DNA from: Selaginella tamariscina
Lineage: Eukaryota > Streptophyta > Lycopodiopsida > Selaginellales > Selaginellaceae
Length of the DNA: 64,000 nucleotides
Assembly (NCBI GenBank): GCA_003024785.1
Contig: PUQB01000019.1
Span: 124,001 to 188,000 of the forward strand
Direction of reading: 5' to 3'
A program made the translations under genes and the position numbers. Below, piece after piece: positions 50,401 to 63,429 of the stretch. Numbering within the stretch: position 1 is the first letter of the stretch; the number at the start of each line of letters is the position of its first letter. The notes below the pieces were generated by a model, which worked only from the letters and a program-made list of their open reading frames with translations, had not been told where the DNA came from and ran no database searches.

Positions 50401-52523
50401 TAGAGAAGAAGGAGGAGAAGGAGAAGGAGTAGGCGAAGAAGAGAGTAGAAGGAGATTGAAAAACAGGAGAGTCAGACACAGGAAAGGTAGAAGAGGACGT
50501 AGGAGTTACTTGAAAGGCAAAAAGGTGGAAAGGAGCAGGATCAGTGGTAAGTTCATGCATGGTAGTGGTAAGAACTCGGAGAGGAGCAGGAGGGAGCTGT
50601 GACTGAAAAAGAGGAAGGATCTTGGGGGGTGGAACAGAGGAAGAGTAACAAAAGGAGGCAGGATTGGGAGAAACCTGTGTGGATGTTGACGAGTGTACAG
50701 GATTGGAAGAATCCTGTACAGAAGTCCGTGGTTGCACAGGAGTGAGGGAGCCTGTGAGTGTGCTGACGAACCAACAGGAGGTGGATCCTGTTGAGGAGGA
50801 ACCTTCGACACTGATACAGGATTGGAAGAACCCTGTACAGGAATCCGCAAACTTACAGGAGTGGAGAGAACCTGCGGATGTGCTGAGGAACTGACATGAG
50901 GTGAATCCTGTCGAGGAAGAGTCTTCAACACTGGTACAGGAACAGGCACGGTCAATCCTGTAGCTTGTACTGCCTCAGACACCAAGGATGTATCCTGCAC
51001 GCAGGAAGGTACAGGATTGATCCTGGCTGCTGGAGAGGAAAACGTGAGCGTCCTAGACCTCCAGTCGATCTGCGGATTTGCAACAACGAACCATGGCATG
51101 CCAAAAATGATGGGAGTCGACCGAGTCTTGATCAAGTTGAAGGAAATTGAACAGTTGAATGCGCCATGACTGCAAGAGAGAGGTGTGGTAGCGTGGGTAA
51201 CTGCGCCAGAAGCAATCAAACGACCATCGGCCACCTCTACAGGAATGCACGCTTCAACTTCACCACCGGAATGCCATGCTGAGCTGCAAAAGTGTCATCC
51301 ATGAAACATGCATTTGCACCAGTGTCTAACAGGGCAAACTCCTTGAGCTCTCGATTATTGAGGCGAATGTGTACAGGAAACTTGAGTGATGGAATGGTAT
51401 TGAGCAGCACCAATGGAGCCTGCACCTACGTCCAATTTCGCGGCTCCTAGACGAAGTGGACATTGAAGTTTTCCGACTGAACTTCAGCTTCGGCTTCACG
51501 CGTCTTGAACGTTCTGGCTTTATTAGGACATTCCGCCACCTTGTGTCCTGCTGCACCACAATACAAGCATAGGTTCTCATCCCGACGACGTTGCTTCTCA
51601 GCAGTTGAAAGTGGGCCACGCTTGGATTTGTTAACCTCCATAGGAACTGCTCCAGAAGGTGTCGTAGGAACATGTGCTACGGCTACAGGATTCGTTGGCA
51701 GGAACTGCTGACGGAATTTTTCCTGACGGCGCTCGAACAAACGGTTGTCGCAGCGAACGGCCTGTTGCATGATCTCCGCTAACGTTTGAGCATCCGGTAA
51801 TGTAAGGAGAAGGTCCTTCACATCATCCCTCAGCCCAAAACGAAAGTGTTCGATCAACGCAGTCTCGTCCCATGGAATGTTTGTGCACAATTGCTGGAAT
51901 TCAGATGCATAAACTGAAGCTGGTCTGGATCCTTGTGTGAGCCTTCGTAACTTGGTGCATGCAGAACGGTACTTATCAGGATCTCCAAAACAGGCTTCAA
52001 AGGCAGCCACGAAACCTTCAAAGTCCTCCATCAATGGGTCGTCACGCTCCAGCAAGGGAGCAACCCAAGCTCGTGGAGATCCACTTAGTAAGGATGCCAA
52101 AAGGCCAACCTTTTGTGCATCCGTCGAGTAGCGGCGTGGTTGCATGCGGATCAAGAGCCGAATCTGATTCAGGAAACCTTGGAAATCGGCACGGTTGCCA
52201 CTGAACTTCTCTGGCATGCTGATCTTCGGCTCCGGAGAAAAGTTCGATGAAGAAGGAACCACAGATGCCTGAGAGAGAGCCTGCGCAGCAGCCTTGGAGG
52301 ATGCATCAGCAGCTGCATGTGCCGCATGGGTGGAGCCTTGCAAATCGGTGACCACTTGGCGCAAAGTGGCCAGCTCATGGAGCAACATTTGGTGCTCGCG
52401 TTGGAAGTGCTCAAAATCAGCCATGATCTTATGAAAGAAAGAAAGGAGAAAAACGAAGGAAAAGAATCAAGGAAAAAAAAGTAGCTAGGAAACGAAGAGC
52501 TATGAAAGCAGTTACTATCAAAC

Positions 52524-53101
52524 TGTCAAGCCACGATCCAGGAACCAGGAAACGAGTAGGATTCCGGGAACAGGAAGGCTTGACTCAGGAACAGGACCGA
52601 GAGCAGGACAGGAACCAGGAACAGGAATAGGAACAGGACGGATCCAGGAACAGGCGGATCCAGGAGCAGGACAGGATCAGGATAGGATCCAGGAACAAGA
52701 TAGGAACTAGACAGGATCCAAGAGCAAGACAGGAGCAGGAGGCAAAGAGTAAGACAAGAACAAGACAAGAGCAAGGAACAAGAATAATCGTAGAATGACT
52801 GGTGTTGATAGTAACTGATTGTACAACAATTAGGTCGGAGCTTTTATGCTCACAACTCCAAGCTAATCTAGTCATGAGTCTAATCTAGTCATGAGCTAAG
52901 AATAGTGTCCCTTATCCTCTAGGCATATCCTGTAGCATATCCTATAGGCATATCCTATAGGAATATCCTATAGGTATATCCTGTAGGAATATCCTGCAGG
53001 CATATCCTGTAACCCGTATCCTGTATCCGAAATCCTGCATCCTGTATCCTGTATCCGGAAACCTGTATCCTGCATCCTGTATCCTGTATCGGGTTGTGAC
53101 A
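52524..53101 (-). repeat. LTR (right copy) of the young chromovirus
   Basis: This is the gag-side LTR. By eye it differs from the left copy only around 52757-52785 (an AAGACAAGAGC-type stretch). Confidence 0.92.
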
Positions 53102-54940
53102 AAGGGTGTGCCTTGGGAATTGTATTGTGTGCCATCTAGCTTAGTGTCACATATTCATATAACATTATTTCCTAAAATATAAGTTATCTCGTCATAGCCC
53201 TTCAGACCTGAGAGTTACACATAGTGCCACAAATATGACTCATAAATGCCAACCCTAAAACCCCTCTCTATGAACCCTTAAAGAACATGGTAATGAGAAC
53301 CTACATATTAAAATCCCATGCTTATAGTTAGACAAGGGCATGGCCAATGATCACATTATAATTTAGGATGTATGCCCTGTTTAAATAGTGTCATGAACTA
53401 CCTGGTCTAGAATATATTAAGTTAATGTTAATATTATTATTAGAATATCTCAACACTAGAATATTTCTTTTAAAATATTTTAAAATTAATAGTTGGATTC
53501 ATATTAAGGACCAAAGGTTCATATTCAAATTTAGAATTAAAGGTGAAGATTCAGATTTATAATCTACCTTCAACATTTATGTTATTTTATATAAATATAT
53601 TATAAACACATTGATGTTTCTTTATAAAATCAAACTTTAAGATGCTATTAAACATTAGTGTAAACATATTTGATACGTGTGGATGTACTAATTAAACACA
53701 AAATTAAATAAATAAAGCAAATCCCAATAGTTTGTCTTAATACAAATATGATAATATACATAAACCGATGAACTTACATAATACACCATATATTTTCTTA
53801 CTCTCTAAAATTTGAAATACGTGCAGACATATGAGCATATATGTATACGCATACTATAAGGTAGTTATATGTATATATGTGTATATATTGATCATAAACA
53901 TGCTTATATGAACGTATATATGTGAATATATTACAATATTATATGTCATAAGTAAATACAAGGAAAATAATATACCTAGGAATCTTTCTTTTTACTTTTA
54001 AAGTCTTAACAAAGAATTAAAGTATATATATATATATATATATATATTAAAATTAAAGCAAAATATATAAGCATAAGTATACACATGTATTAACTAATTA
54101 AAACATATGTATTTTGTAGACAAGCATAAATAGCCAAGTGAAGCAGTATATACAAAGAAAAGGTATAATATATATACATATATTTCTAAATAATTAAAAA
54201 GTTAATTATAAATTTGAAAAAACTTGTGAAGAATACATATACACATATATATGTAATTTTAGACTTACATGCAAAGCAAAGAAAGAATTTGAATTTAAAT
54301 CAATTTTACATACACAAACGTAATCATATTTATGCACATTTTATTATTTACATATCTCATTTCTTAGAAATAGTACTTAAATATTTTAAATATAACTTAC
54401 TAGTTTATACAACTACACATTTTATAAATACCAGAAAAGTCAGGGGTATATAACAAATTTTAAGTATAAAATTTGTTTACCTTATGGGGCCTTATTAAAG
54501 AATAAATATATGGATAATATAAATAAAGAGATGTTATTACTAATAACATGTTGATATTTTTAAATAACATTATATCCAATGGTTTAGGATGCTAGGTCAT
54601 AATATATAAAGGATGTTACATTGTTTTAAGTAAAAAGTAAATATATAAAACGTAAAAATATAACTTAATCGCATCTTAATTTTACCATAATTAAAATTTT
54701 CTTTATACATGTCTCTAATAGATATAACTAAGTTTATATACTTATTTATTTAATGAACTTAAGAATAATTAAAATAGTAGCTAGGCATAATACAATAATA
54801 CAACATGGTATCTATATATGCAAAATATGTATTAAACTCATATTATATCAATATATATTTGTATGCAACTGGAGATGAATGGATAAAACAAGAGACAGCT
54901 TTATATATGGAAAAAAAATACAGATATATGTATATATTAA
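53102..54940. other. Spacer: retroelement-like remnant, then AT-rich DNA
   Basis: The first ~300 bases resemble the less AT-rich DNA left of the young element (46200-46850) and probably continue the relic it landed in. From about 53400 it is AT-rich with a (TA)n tract near 54024-54046 and no coding signal. Confidence 0.55.
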
Positions 54941-56673
54941 TTAATTACCACCCAAAACCCTATTAATTACCGACATAATTTGTAGTTTCTTTCTATAGCG
55001 ATACTCCCGTGTAAGCTGCAGATGAACATTAGGACTTCCCCTACGTAAAAGCCTTAAGTCATCCTCAACGCTCGTGGGAAACATTCCAAGAATCTCCGTA
55101 CACCGTACGGCCAGGGATATTCTGGCGATGAGGATATTCCGTGCCTCAGCAGATTCCGTGTCGAGAGCAGAAACTAAGTGTTCTTTACAGTAGTGCTGCT
55201 TGTGTAACAAAGGCTTGTATAATGGCTTCGCCCTCAATCTTCCCAAGCAGTTTAAGTAATCTTGAATGTAAGCCGTTTTATTCCTGTTAATAGCACATAG
55301 ACATTCACATTCTAAAGGCTCAAGCATGTGTATGTTATACGTTTATGCTTCGTGTGTATACACACATATACATACGCATGCATTTTCTACGCCTCATACA
55401 AGGATACACATGTACACACAAATACATACAGACACATGTATAATACGATACCTGGATCCCGTTTCCATATGTGTAAGATGTACTATTGTAGAAGCTTGCT
55501 TAAAGGCAGCAAGAAGACTCGGATCTATTATCCCAGAGGAATATACCGTAGGGCCAGGTTGGTATGGTAAATATTGATACCCGATATCCGCCCACCTTGA
55601 TATTAATTCCCACCATTCCTATAAAAACACCATGTAATTAAACCTCTATGGTGCGTGCATGCAACACACACACACAATATATATATTATATATATAATAT
55701 ATATAGTGTGATAGATTAAACATTTATTTATTATACCTTGTCTTGACCTGCATTTCCACCTTCAAATTCTTCAATAGCTTGTTTAACTGATGCCCAAGTT
55801 GTTTCCCAAAGAGTCCTGTTGTTTTGGTCACCGGTCCATGCTTTAATAAACCATAATAGTGCATCCTGATAAAAACAAATATATATATTAACTTAACTCT
55901 ACATACACACACAACATAGATCTATATGTGCTCTATATACCAAATCTCTCTCTCTCTCTCTCGTGTGTGTGGAGATATTACCTCAAAGGAACTGAAGATA
56001 TCTGTGGAATCGAAGGGGTTGTCCTTCAGCACAAAACCTGCAAATAGACCAGAAACAAAGTTAAGAACTTGCACTGTATTAGGAATTCACAAGATCCGAA
56101 TTATATAAACTGCATACATATGAATTACTATTAATAACTATAAGAACTGTGCGTGTTTGTGTGTGTGTGTGTATCTACCGTAATAAAGGAATAAATTGTC
56201 ATTAGAGCGTGGACCAAATGATGCAAAAAGCTGTTGTCCCTTTTTTAAAGGACGTTTTGCAACAATTTCTAGTTTGCGATCGATCACCGGTTGAGACATC
56301 CAGTCTGCCTGCATATATATAATTTTAATATATTATATACGCATTCATAGCATGTATATTAATAAGAAAATCCAACTTATTATATATGCTGAGTTAAGCT
56401 TTTGATTTTATGCTTGTTCACTGGATGAGAGTGACATCGTTGTTCATATGGACGATCATGAACTTAAGCTTCAATCTTTGCGGGTGTAATCAATGAATAA
56501 CTAACGGTTTCTTAATTACCTGGTATATATAGTGATGGTTAATCATATCCATAAACGGCATAAGAACATAGTGTGAATACTTGTCATCAGGTAAAACTGG
56601 TAACGTAAATGCACGACTGTGTACCATAGTTACTGCCCACTCTACAAAGTTGACTGTAAGTTTTGATATATAC

Positions 56674-56714
<41 letters not shown>

Positions 56715-57308
56715 CATATATGTATGTATGTATCTATGCATATAATGTATATACGGTCTTACTATAGTCATTATAATCACCAACTGGATAATGAGATGAC
56801 TGGAGCTTATTAAAACTTTGCTTAATCGCTCTTCTAACTTGAATTAATTCACGCAAGATTGGCCACCATTGTACTTCAAGCAGATCCTGTATCACATATA
56901 CATATACATATATACGTGTATGTATAGAATGCATTTTATACATCTATGCATAGTGTATATTTAGATATATATGTATATATTACCGAGGAGTTCAGATATA
57001 TGGGCGATGGCATGTTCCGTGGAAGTATTTGAATATACTCGAACCACTTGGAACTCTTTCCTAATCTCCTGTAGAATTTTAACAAACATTAGATAGTAAG
57101 TCAGAATTACATAAAAAAAATTACTATAATTTAGGCAACAGTTAAATAGCAAAACTATTATTCACTTAAGCACCAACTTCTCTTCTAGAAGACGTACTGC
57201 TGCTAAATCCCAGCTATCTTTAAACACATTGCTTGCTGAGCTTTTATCATAGAGACCTGTATCAAGCTACAAACATAATATATATACATGCATACTTACA
57301 TAACATAC

Positions 57309-57344
<36 letters not shown>

Positions 57345-57350
57345 CTCTCT

Positions 57351-57382
<32 letters not shown>

Positions 57383-58020
57383 ATCTATCTATCTATATAT
57401 ATATATATCAATTATGTGTATTATTAATATATACATACCGCAAGTGTGCAAAGTGTTTCCCCTTCTTCAATATCCCTCGATGCAACGACTCCACGTACAG
57501 GATCGCATTGATAAGAGGAGTCATTAATTGAAGAAAAAGCTATCTTATCAGATATTATTAAACCATGCTTTTCACACCAATCTGAAAACTAAACAAACAA
57601 AAATCATTAATGGAAAGAGTAAATACGTTTGTGTTCGTGTACACACACACACACACACACACATGCATATACATATTATATATCTTACATTATTTATTTC
57701 TTCAAGAGATGCTTTATCATCGCCACCATTGACAATTGGACGGTCAAATGGGAATTTTAGAGCGTCCTGGAGAATATTCTTCTTATTAAAACGGTATCTC
57801 GTGGCAAGTACGTCGTTTCTGCTTTGTTTTTCTATTTGCCACCTACAAGGCGAACACGATTCCTCCACATTTGAAGACAACTGCATAGATATATTACATG
57901 GTCAATATATATAAACACACGATATGTGTATAGGTATATATATGTCGAAATATAGGAAGTATATATACATGTATGCAAACGTAAAATGTACATGCCTTTA
58001 GAAATATATCTGCATGCCTG

Positions 58021-58101
<81 letters not shown>

Positions 58102-59102
58102 TATTTAAATATGCAAGTGTATATGCATGAACCTGTATATACATATATTCATAGAGTGTCTGCTAATATATTACACATTGGTTACACATAAGGAGAAATA
58201 GGTCTCTACCAATCTATCTATCTATCTATCTATATACATGTGCGCAACTTACAGATTCTTCCCAGACAGCAGCTTGCAGAAGAAGATCATCTTCTCTTAT
58301 ATCTGTTGTGTAACTAGTCAGTAAAGCAAATATTCGCTTTTGAATGGCTCTTTGTGCAAGTTTGACAGCAATACGTATATCTTTGTTAATATTTCTCGAC
58401 AAGTCCATGTAGCTCTGTAATTAATAGATTGTTAACAAAATAATAACAGCAACTAAATTTTTTATGACTGAATAAAACATCACTTTAATTATTAAAATAA
58501 GGCAAATACACTCCAAAATCATTCAACCATACGTTTTATATATTATATATGTCTATATGCATATGCGAATACGTGTCTGTGTCCAGCATTTATAGATACA
58601 AACATACATATAAATATTACCACATTTATATCTCTGTAGCGATAATCTGGACCGTCCTTTGCCATTCTGTACCATCCACATTGTCAAAATCCAACGGTGG
58701 TTCTCCCTTCTGGTTTTTATTGTGAAGTCCAATGGCATTTCTCGCGTAAAAACAATGACGTTAGAACACAAACCGTTGGCCGGTCAATTGTACCGTCTGG
58801 ATTGATAATAAAATCATCGTTGACTAAGTCAACACTCGAGCCTTTGACCGAATCAATTGCAGTCCTGCTGACTTTGACTGTCAAGTATCTATTACTGTTT
58901 ACTCCACCGTAATTTGTAAAAAACCATTCAGCTATATCCTTAAAAATGATTACTTATCAGTATCGTTAGATGTGTGTGTGTAATAAGCTATGTGTGTATG
59001 TGTGTGTTGTGTAAGTTGTATATCTTAAAATATAGAAATAATATAGCATAACAGTAATAATGTAGTATTATACTCACATATATAAATAAATAAATAAATA
59101 AC

Positions 59103-59134
<32 letters not shown>

Positions 59135-60780
59135 ATATATATTATATGCAATAAGCATACGGTATAATTTCCCTTATGTTAATAAAGACAAATTATACTA
59201 TGTATGATATTATATACTATAGTGTACTATATTAGACTTTAGTCATAAATTTATAGCTACTTACATTGATATCTGAGAATAATTTTGCTCCCTTCCCAAA
59301 AATTTCTTCCCCTACATTAGAAAATCAAAAAGTGGCTTAAATATAAGAAATTAAAAGGGCTATACCTTGCAATAGAAAACCATCACCTTTCTTAGTCCCG
59401 TCACGAATTCTTACTGTATACAGAATATGAATATATAAACACAGATACATTAACTTGCATATATATAGTGATATGTATGTTAGTGTTCTATGTATAAAAT
59501 ATATATATCACATACATTCACACATATAGATGAATGTGTATTTCAAAAGCATTACCATGTCCATTGTGCTCTGGGGATGGACATAACTCATGCATTTTGC
59601 TGCTTACTTGACATGCCAAGCTATATACAAGAGATAGCGACCACACTGTGGATTAAAAATACGTCTGAGAAGATACGTGTCTATATATACGAAAGAGAGA
59701 GTACCAAATTCAGAAAACTTAGCATATGCGGTATCTGCTCCACGTAAAACACTGAAAGATAGTGTCGCAAACTGCCTCATTGCATAATCTCTTTGATAAT
59801 ATAAGAATCTTCTATATTGTTCATCTCCTGAAACCGCAAATATACATATACACATGCACGTCTAAATATGTATATGTATATGCAATATGTAATATACTGC
59901 TTGCGATGAATACACACAGACATAACGCTTTTTACTTACCATCTCAGTAAACAGAATTGGTAAAGAACATATGTTGGCAAAGCGTTTATATAGGACACCA
60001 CTTAGATGAATTGCCTTTGGCTCTGATAAGAACAATTAAGTATATCATAGATTCCTAAATATGAGGTAAATTAAATCAATAGATGCATATACCTTCATAC
60101 ATACAATGTCTTACTTTTCTTGTAGTAGCTTTGTAGAAAGCCGAACTTCCCAAGGAGCTGCATCCAATGAGCCTTCAGAAATTTCATCAGTAATGCATTC
60201 ATTGAACTGAAGTTTAAACACAAAATGAATCAGTTAATAAAATTAATTAAGCTTAACATAAGCAAGAGTCAAAACCTACGGGGAAATCCAAGATGGTATC
60301 TCCATCCTTCTTCTGTCCATTTTGGTACATAAAATCCTGCAAATACACACATATACAAATACAGCTGTGTTTTGTTTTTATGTGAGAGAGGGAGAGAGAC
60401 AGAGACAGACAGAGAATACGATACATTCTCTGCATGAGTACTCGACTATATATGTTCTTATATAAAAGGTTTGGAACTTACAACTATAAAAGTTGTCCAT
60501 ATATTCATACATACATACATTAGTTTGTCCAAGCTTACAATTAAAAGATTGTATATTTAATTATGTTATGTACACGCATATAATATGCTTACATTTTTTG
60601 AGCTACTCTTCTGCAGCTTTCCCCAGTCGAATGAATCCGTATTCTCCACAAAGCGTTTGCTTGTAAACCATTTCCATGAAGTAAAGTGCTTTCTATGTGA
60701 GAAATCCTGCAAAACATATCATATACTTTAGTTCATATCCAGCTTCCATATATATATATATATATACATATATATAGACA

Positions 60781-60818
<38 letters not shown>

Positions 60819-61123
60819 AATTAGCCTATATCTTCTGAGATATATGAATTAACATGTGGTGTTTAGTATATGTGAAAATGCGTATAAATAATTTTATACA
60901 CACACACACATAGAACAGTTTGTATCTATATACATTTTAATATGGGTATAATATATATATAGACATCAAATTTTCTATATGCATATATCCATTTATATGA
61001 CTACGCTAAGAATTGGAGGCAAAATGCAGATCTACTTACAGGCAAGGAGCATCCAGTGCTGCATATGGAGCAGCATTGAAGTATGAGAACTGCGATAAAC
61101 AGGATCCGCCATAGCTCCTCCAT
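54941..61123 (-). CDS. SET-domain protein of the SETD3/Rubisco-LSMT type with signal peptide and long N-terminal half, 22 exons
   Basis: SET proteins of this type methylate lysine or histidine of non-histone proteins. I trace 22 exons, from 61123-61040 to a last one ending at 54941, about 920 residues against the usual 450-500. Exon 1 is a hydrophobic signal peptide (MEELWRILFIAVLILQCCS). Exons 2-12 (60706-57689) encode an unfamiliar ~430-residue half that includes a 15-nt microexon (59570-59556). The SET part starts in exon 13 (FSDWCEKHG, RGVVASRDIEEGETL; 57588-57439) and continues through WFEYIQILPRNMPSP, FVEWAVTMVHSRAF, MPFMDMINHH and SFGPRSNDNLFLYYGFVL (56179). A Rubisco-LSMT substrate-binding-like tail (55982-54941) follows. 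Frame joins fail in a few places: exons 4/5/6, within exon 10 (about 58750 and 58680), 14/15 and 21/22. These may be indel errors or real damage. The start lies 64 bp from the aminopeptidase ATG. Confidence 0.75.
57318..57404. repeat. (GT)n(CT)n(TA)n microsatellite in SET-gene intron
   Basis: A compound tract in the intron between exons 13 and 14. The Ser/Leu- and Val/Cys-rich ORFs over it are artefacts of the repeat. Confidence 0.9.
58022..58098. repeat. (TC)n(TA)n microsatellite in SET-gene intron
   Basis: About 50 bp of TC followed directly by TA, between exons 11 and 12. A (TATC)n tract follows at 58213-58232. Confidence 0.9.
60780..60816. repeat. (CA)n microsatellite in SET-gene intron 1
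   Basis: A pure CA run of about 36 bp, preceded by a (TA)n tract near 60751-60775. Confidence 0.9.
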
Positions 61124-61187
61124 CCCAAGAACCCTAAATCTCTAGGGCTCGAATGTCTCTGTTTTTAGGGTATAGGTCCTGGACAAA
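61124..61187. promoter_or_regulatory. 64-bp divergent promoter between SET-protein and aminopeptidase genes
   Basis: Only 64 bp separate the two ATG codons. The segment contains AACCCTAAAT (telo-box-like) at about 61130-61139 and TTTTTAGGG further right. There is no room for separate leaders and promoters, so transcripts either start inside the opposing gene or have very short leaders. Confidence 0.6.
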
Positions 61188-62367
61188 ATGCGGAGGTTCT
61201 TGGGACCATTTGTGCGACGCTTTTCAGGAATTGCATATCCAGGTTTAGTTTATTATATTTGCACACACAACGCAAAACACGTATATGTATATATGGTATA
61301 TATTAATGTTTTAATTGTACATATAGACTCCCTGGAGATTTCTGAAAGCAACTTGGGAAACAACAGGTACTATTGAATTATAATATAAATAAGTTAACTA
61401 TATATTTGAATTTATATTTATATAGTTTCCAAAATCAGTATTTACATACGTACGTACGTACATATGTGTGTGTGTGTGTGTGTAAAAGCTGTATATTTAA
61501 CTTATAATGTTGAAAGCTTTAACAAGTTGATATGAATTCAGGAAATGTCATTAATTTAGTATGTTTATAATGTAAACATGTAATTTTTAGTATTGATTAA
61601 TGTTTGACATTATTATTTTTTCTAAAGAATTATTATACCCAATAAGGAGCGGAAGAGAGTAAGGCCAGGAATTGTTTCTAAGGAGTCTTATATACCAGGA
61701 AACGTAAGAAGGCCTAGTTATGCAAAACTAGTATATGGTAAAGGTGCCCCGAACAGCCCCTAGAATCCCAGATACATGATGAAAATGGCAGAAGAGCTAT
61801 GCGAGAAGTATGTACATTTGCTGCACAAGTGCTGGATTTTGCTGGAAAACTCGTCCGAGTACGTGTATACATGTGTATGTGAATGTGTGTGTGTGTGTGC
61901 GTGTGTGTGTGAGAGAGGGAGAGAGTATGTATGGAAGCCATTAAAGCTACTTGAAACTTAATGCTGACTTAAGTAAACATTACAATATGGTATATATATA
62001 GAGCCAGCTCTCGCACACACTGATATGTGTATATATTAATTTAATTAAAATTAATTTGAATATTTTACAGCCAGGAGTCACTACGGACTATATTGATAAG
62101 GAAGTACACAAGATGATATTAAAAGGAGGAGGGTATCCATCTCCTCTAAGATATCATAAGTTTCCGAAGAGTATATGCACTTCAGTAAATGACGTTGTAT
62201 GTCATGGAATTCCAGATTCCCGTCCACTAGAGGTATATTCTAAATAAATAAATATTTAAGTTACTTCAATGTTTATATTTTTAAAATGTCAATATTATCT
62301 GATTTTTTTGTGTAGGACGGCGATATTATCAACATTGATGTTACGGTGTACAAAAATGTATGGTTTC

Positions 62368-62425
<58 letters not shown>

Positions 62426-63311
62426 TAACTCTGAGGATTTACAGGAGCATCATGTGACACATCAAAGACATTCTTTATGTGGAAATGTTGACGATGAGTT
62501 GAAGCAGCTTCTTGAGGGTGTGTACTATCTATACATACATAAATATAGAGAGAGTGAGAGAGATGCTTATGAATGCGTATACCTCTCTTTTTTATAAGCA
62601 CATGCACCCACTAGACAATGAACACACACACACACACACACTTTTTTGCAGGTACGCGAGAATGTTTAGCAATGGCAATCTCAATATGCGGCCCAGGAGT
62701 TGATTATAATCTATTGGACAAACAATACAGTAAGCTGGTTATTATTGATAACATTAAGTTACAATATAATTTTCAGTAAACTATAACATTTTTATAATAT
62801 AAATTTAATAATAATAATATGAACTGCTTAATTAATATTTTTTTTCTTATACAATATTGCGGATAAATATAAGTATGGCGTAATAAGAGACTTTCTGGCC
62901 ATGGCATTGGGAGGGTTTTTCATTCAGCTCCAGCAATTATTCCATATCGTAAGTTTGCCGTATATATATGTATGTGCGTGTACTATGGTTTAGTTTTTAA
63001 TGTATTATTGTATGATGTTGTGATTACAGGGAATAAAATACCGGGACGGATGCTTGTTGGAGAAAACATTCACAATAGGTTAGTAAATATTGATTAATTT
63101 AATATTTAATATATACAATCAAATTATATATAATTAAAATAATGTATTTTATTTCATTTTGTAGAACCAATATTAACAACTGGGGGTATCAATTATAAGA
63201 TATGGAATGATGGGGACAGCAGTGACCGTAGATGGTAGCTATACTGCACAATTTGAACATACGGTTTTGATAGTAGAAAATGGTGTACAGATTTTAACAT
63301 TGCCAATTTAA
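61188..63311 (+). CDS. MAP1: Methionine aminopeptidase type 1, organellar, with many one-base frame breaks
   Basis: MAP1 removes the initiator Met with a two-metal centre. Exons are 61188-61242, 61327-61366, 61628-61858, 62071-62232, 62316-62357, 62445-62517, 62652-62729, ~62853-62948, 63030-63078 and 63165-63311, about 320 residues. The N terminus [18 protein letters not shown] looks like an organelle transit peptide (MAP1B-D type). Conserved blocks are [34 protein letters not shown] (His of the active site), [11 protein letters not shown] (metal Asp), DTSKTFF (metal Asp), [14 protein letters not shown]-like text, GRMLVGE, EPIL and [12 protein letters not shown] (metal Glu). Several are readable only by shifting frame by one base: C4 at 61758-61761, two spots in exon 6, GG at ~62896, A4 at ~63063 and near 63212. 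The acceptor of exon 8 lacks AG. The protein blocks themselves are unspoiled, which favours sequence errors over long decay. Confidence 0.8.
62371..62425. repeat. (TC)n(TA)n microsatellite in MAP1 intron 5
   Basis: A TC run followed by a TA run, filling most of the intron between 62357 and 62445. Confidence 0.9.
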
Positions 63312-63429
63312 GTAAATTCAATAGTGTTTGTTTGTTTGTGGTTGTGTGTGTGTGTGTTTGCAATATTATATTCTTTTGTTATAATTATTTTTTTAAACAG
63401 CATAATTGTTAATTATGCATTAAACTTTG

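Larger units (their letters stand above)
46851..53101 (-). mobile_element. Young chromodomain Ty3/gypsy retrotransposon (chromovirus), nearly whole
   Basis: LTRs at 46851-47426 and 52524-53101 (576 and 578 bp, TG...CA) are almost identical. AAGGGT stands on both sides as target duplication (6 bp as read, or 5 with a boundary ambiguity). Minus-strand order: gag from 52424 with a zinc knuckle near 51550; protease (LLDTGANACF, ~51320); a repeat linker (50940-50400); reverse transcriptase (50270-49600, with [11 protein letters not shown]); RNase H (~49400-49080); integrase with its HHCC and core regions (48700-48020); and a chromodomain (LQYLVDWKGYLP, ~47600). Gene order and chromodomain mark a chromovirus. 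It keeps all domains but looks broken in about half a dozen places. LTR identity suggests recent insertion. Confidence 0.92.
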
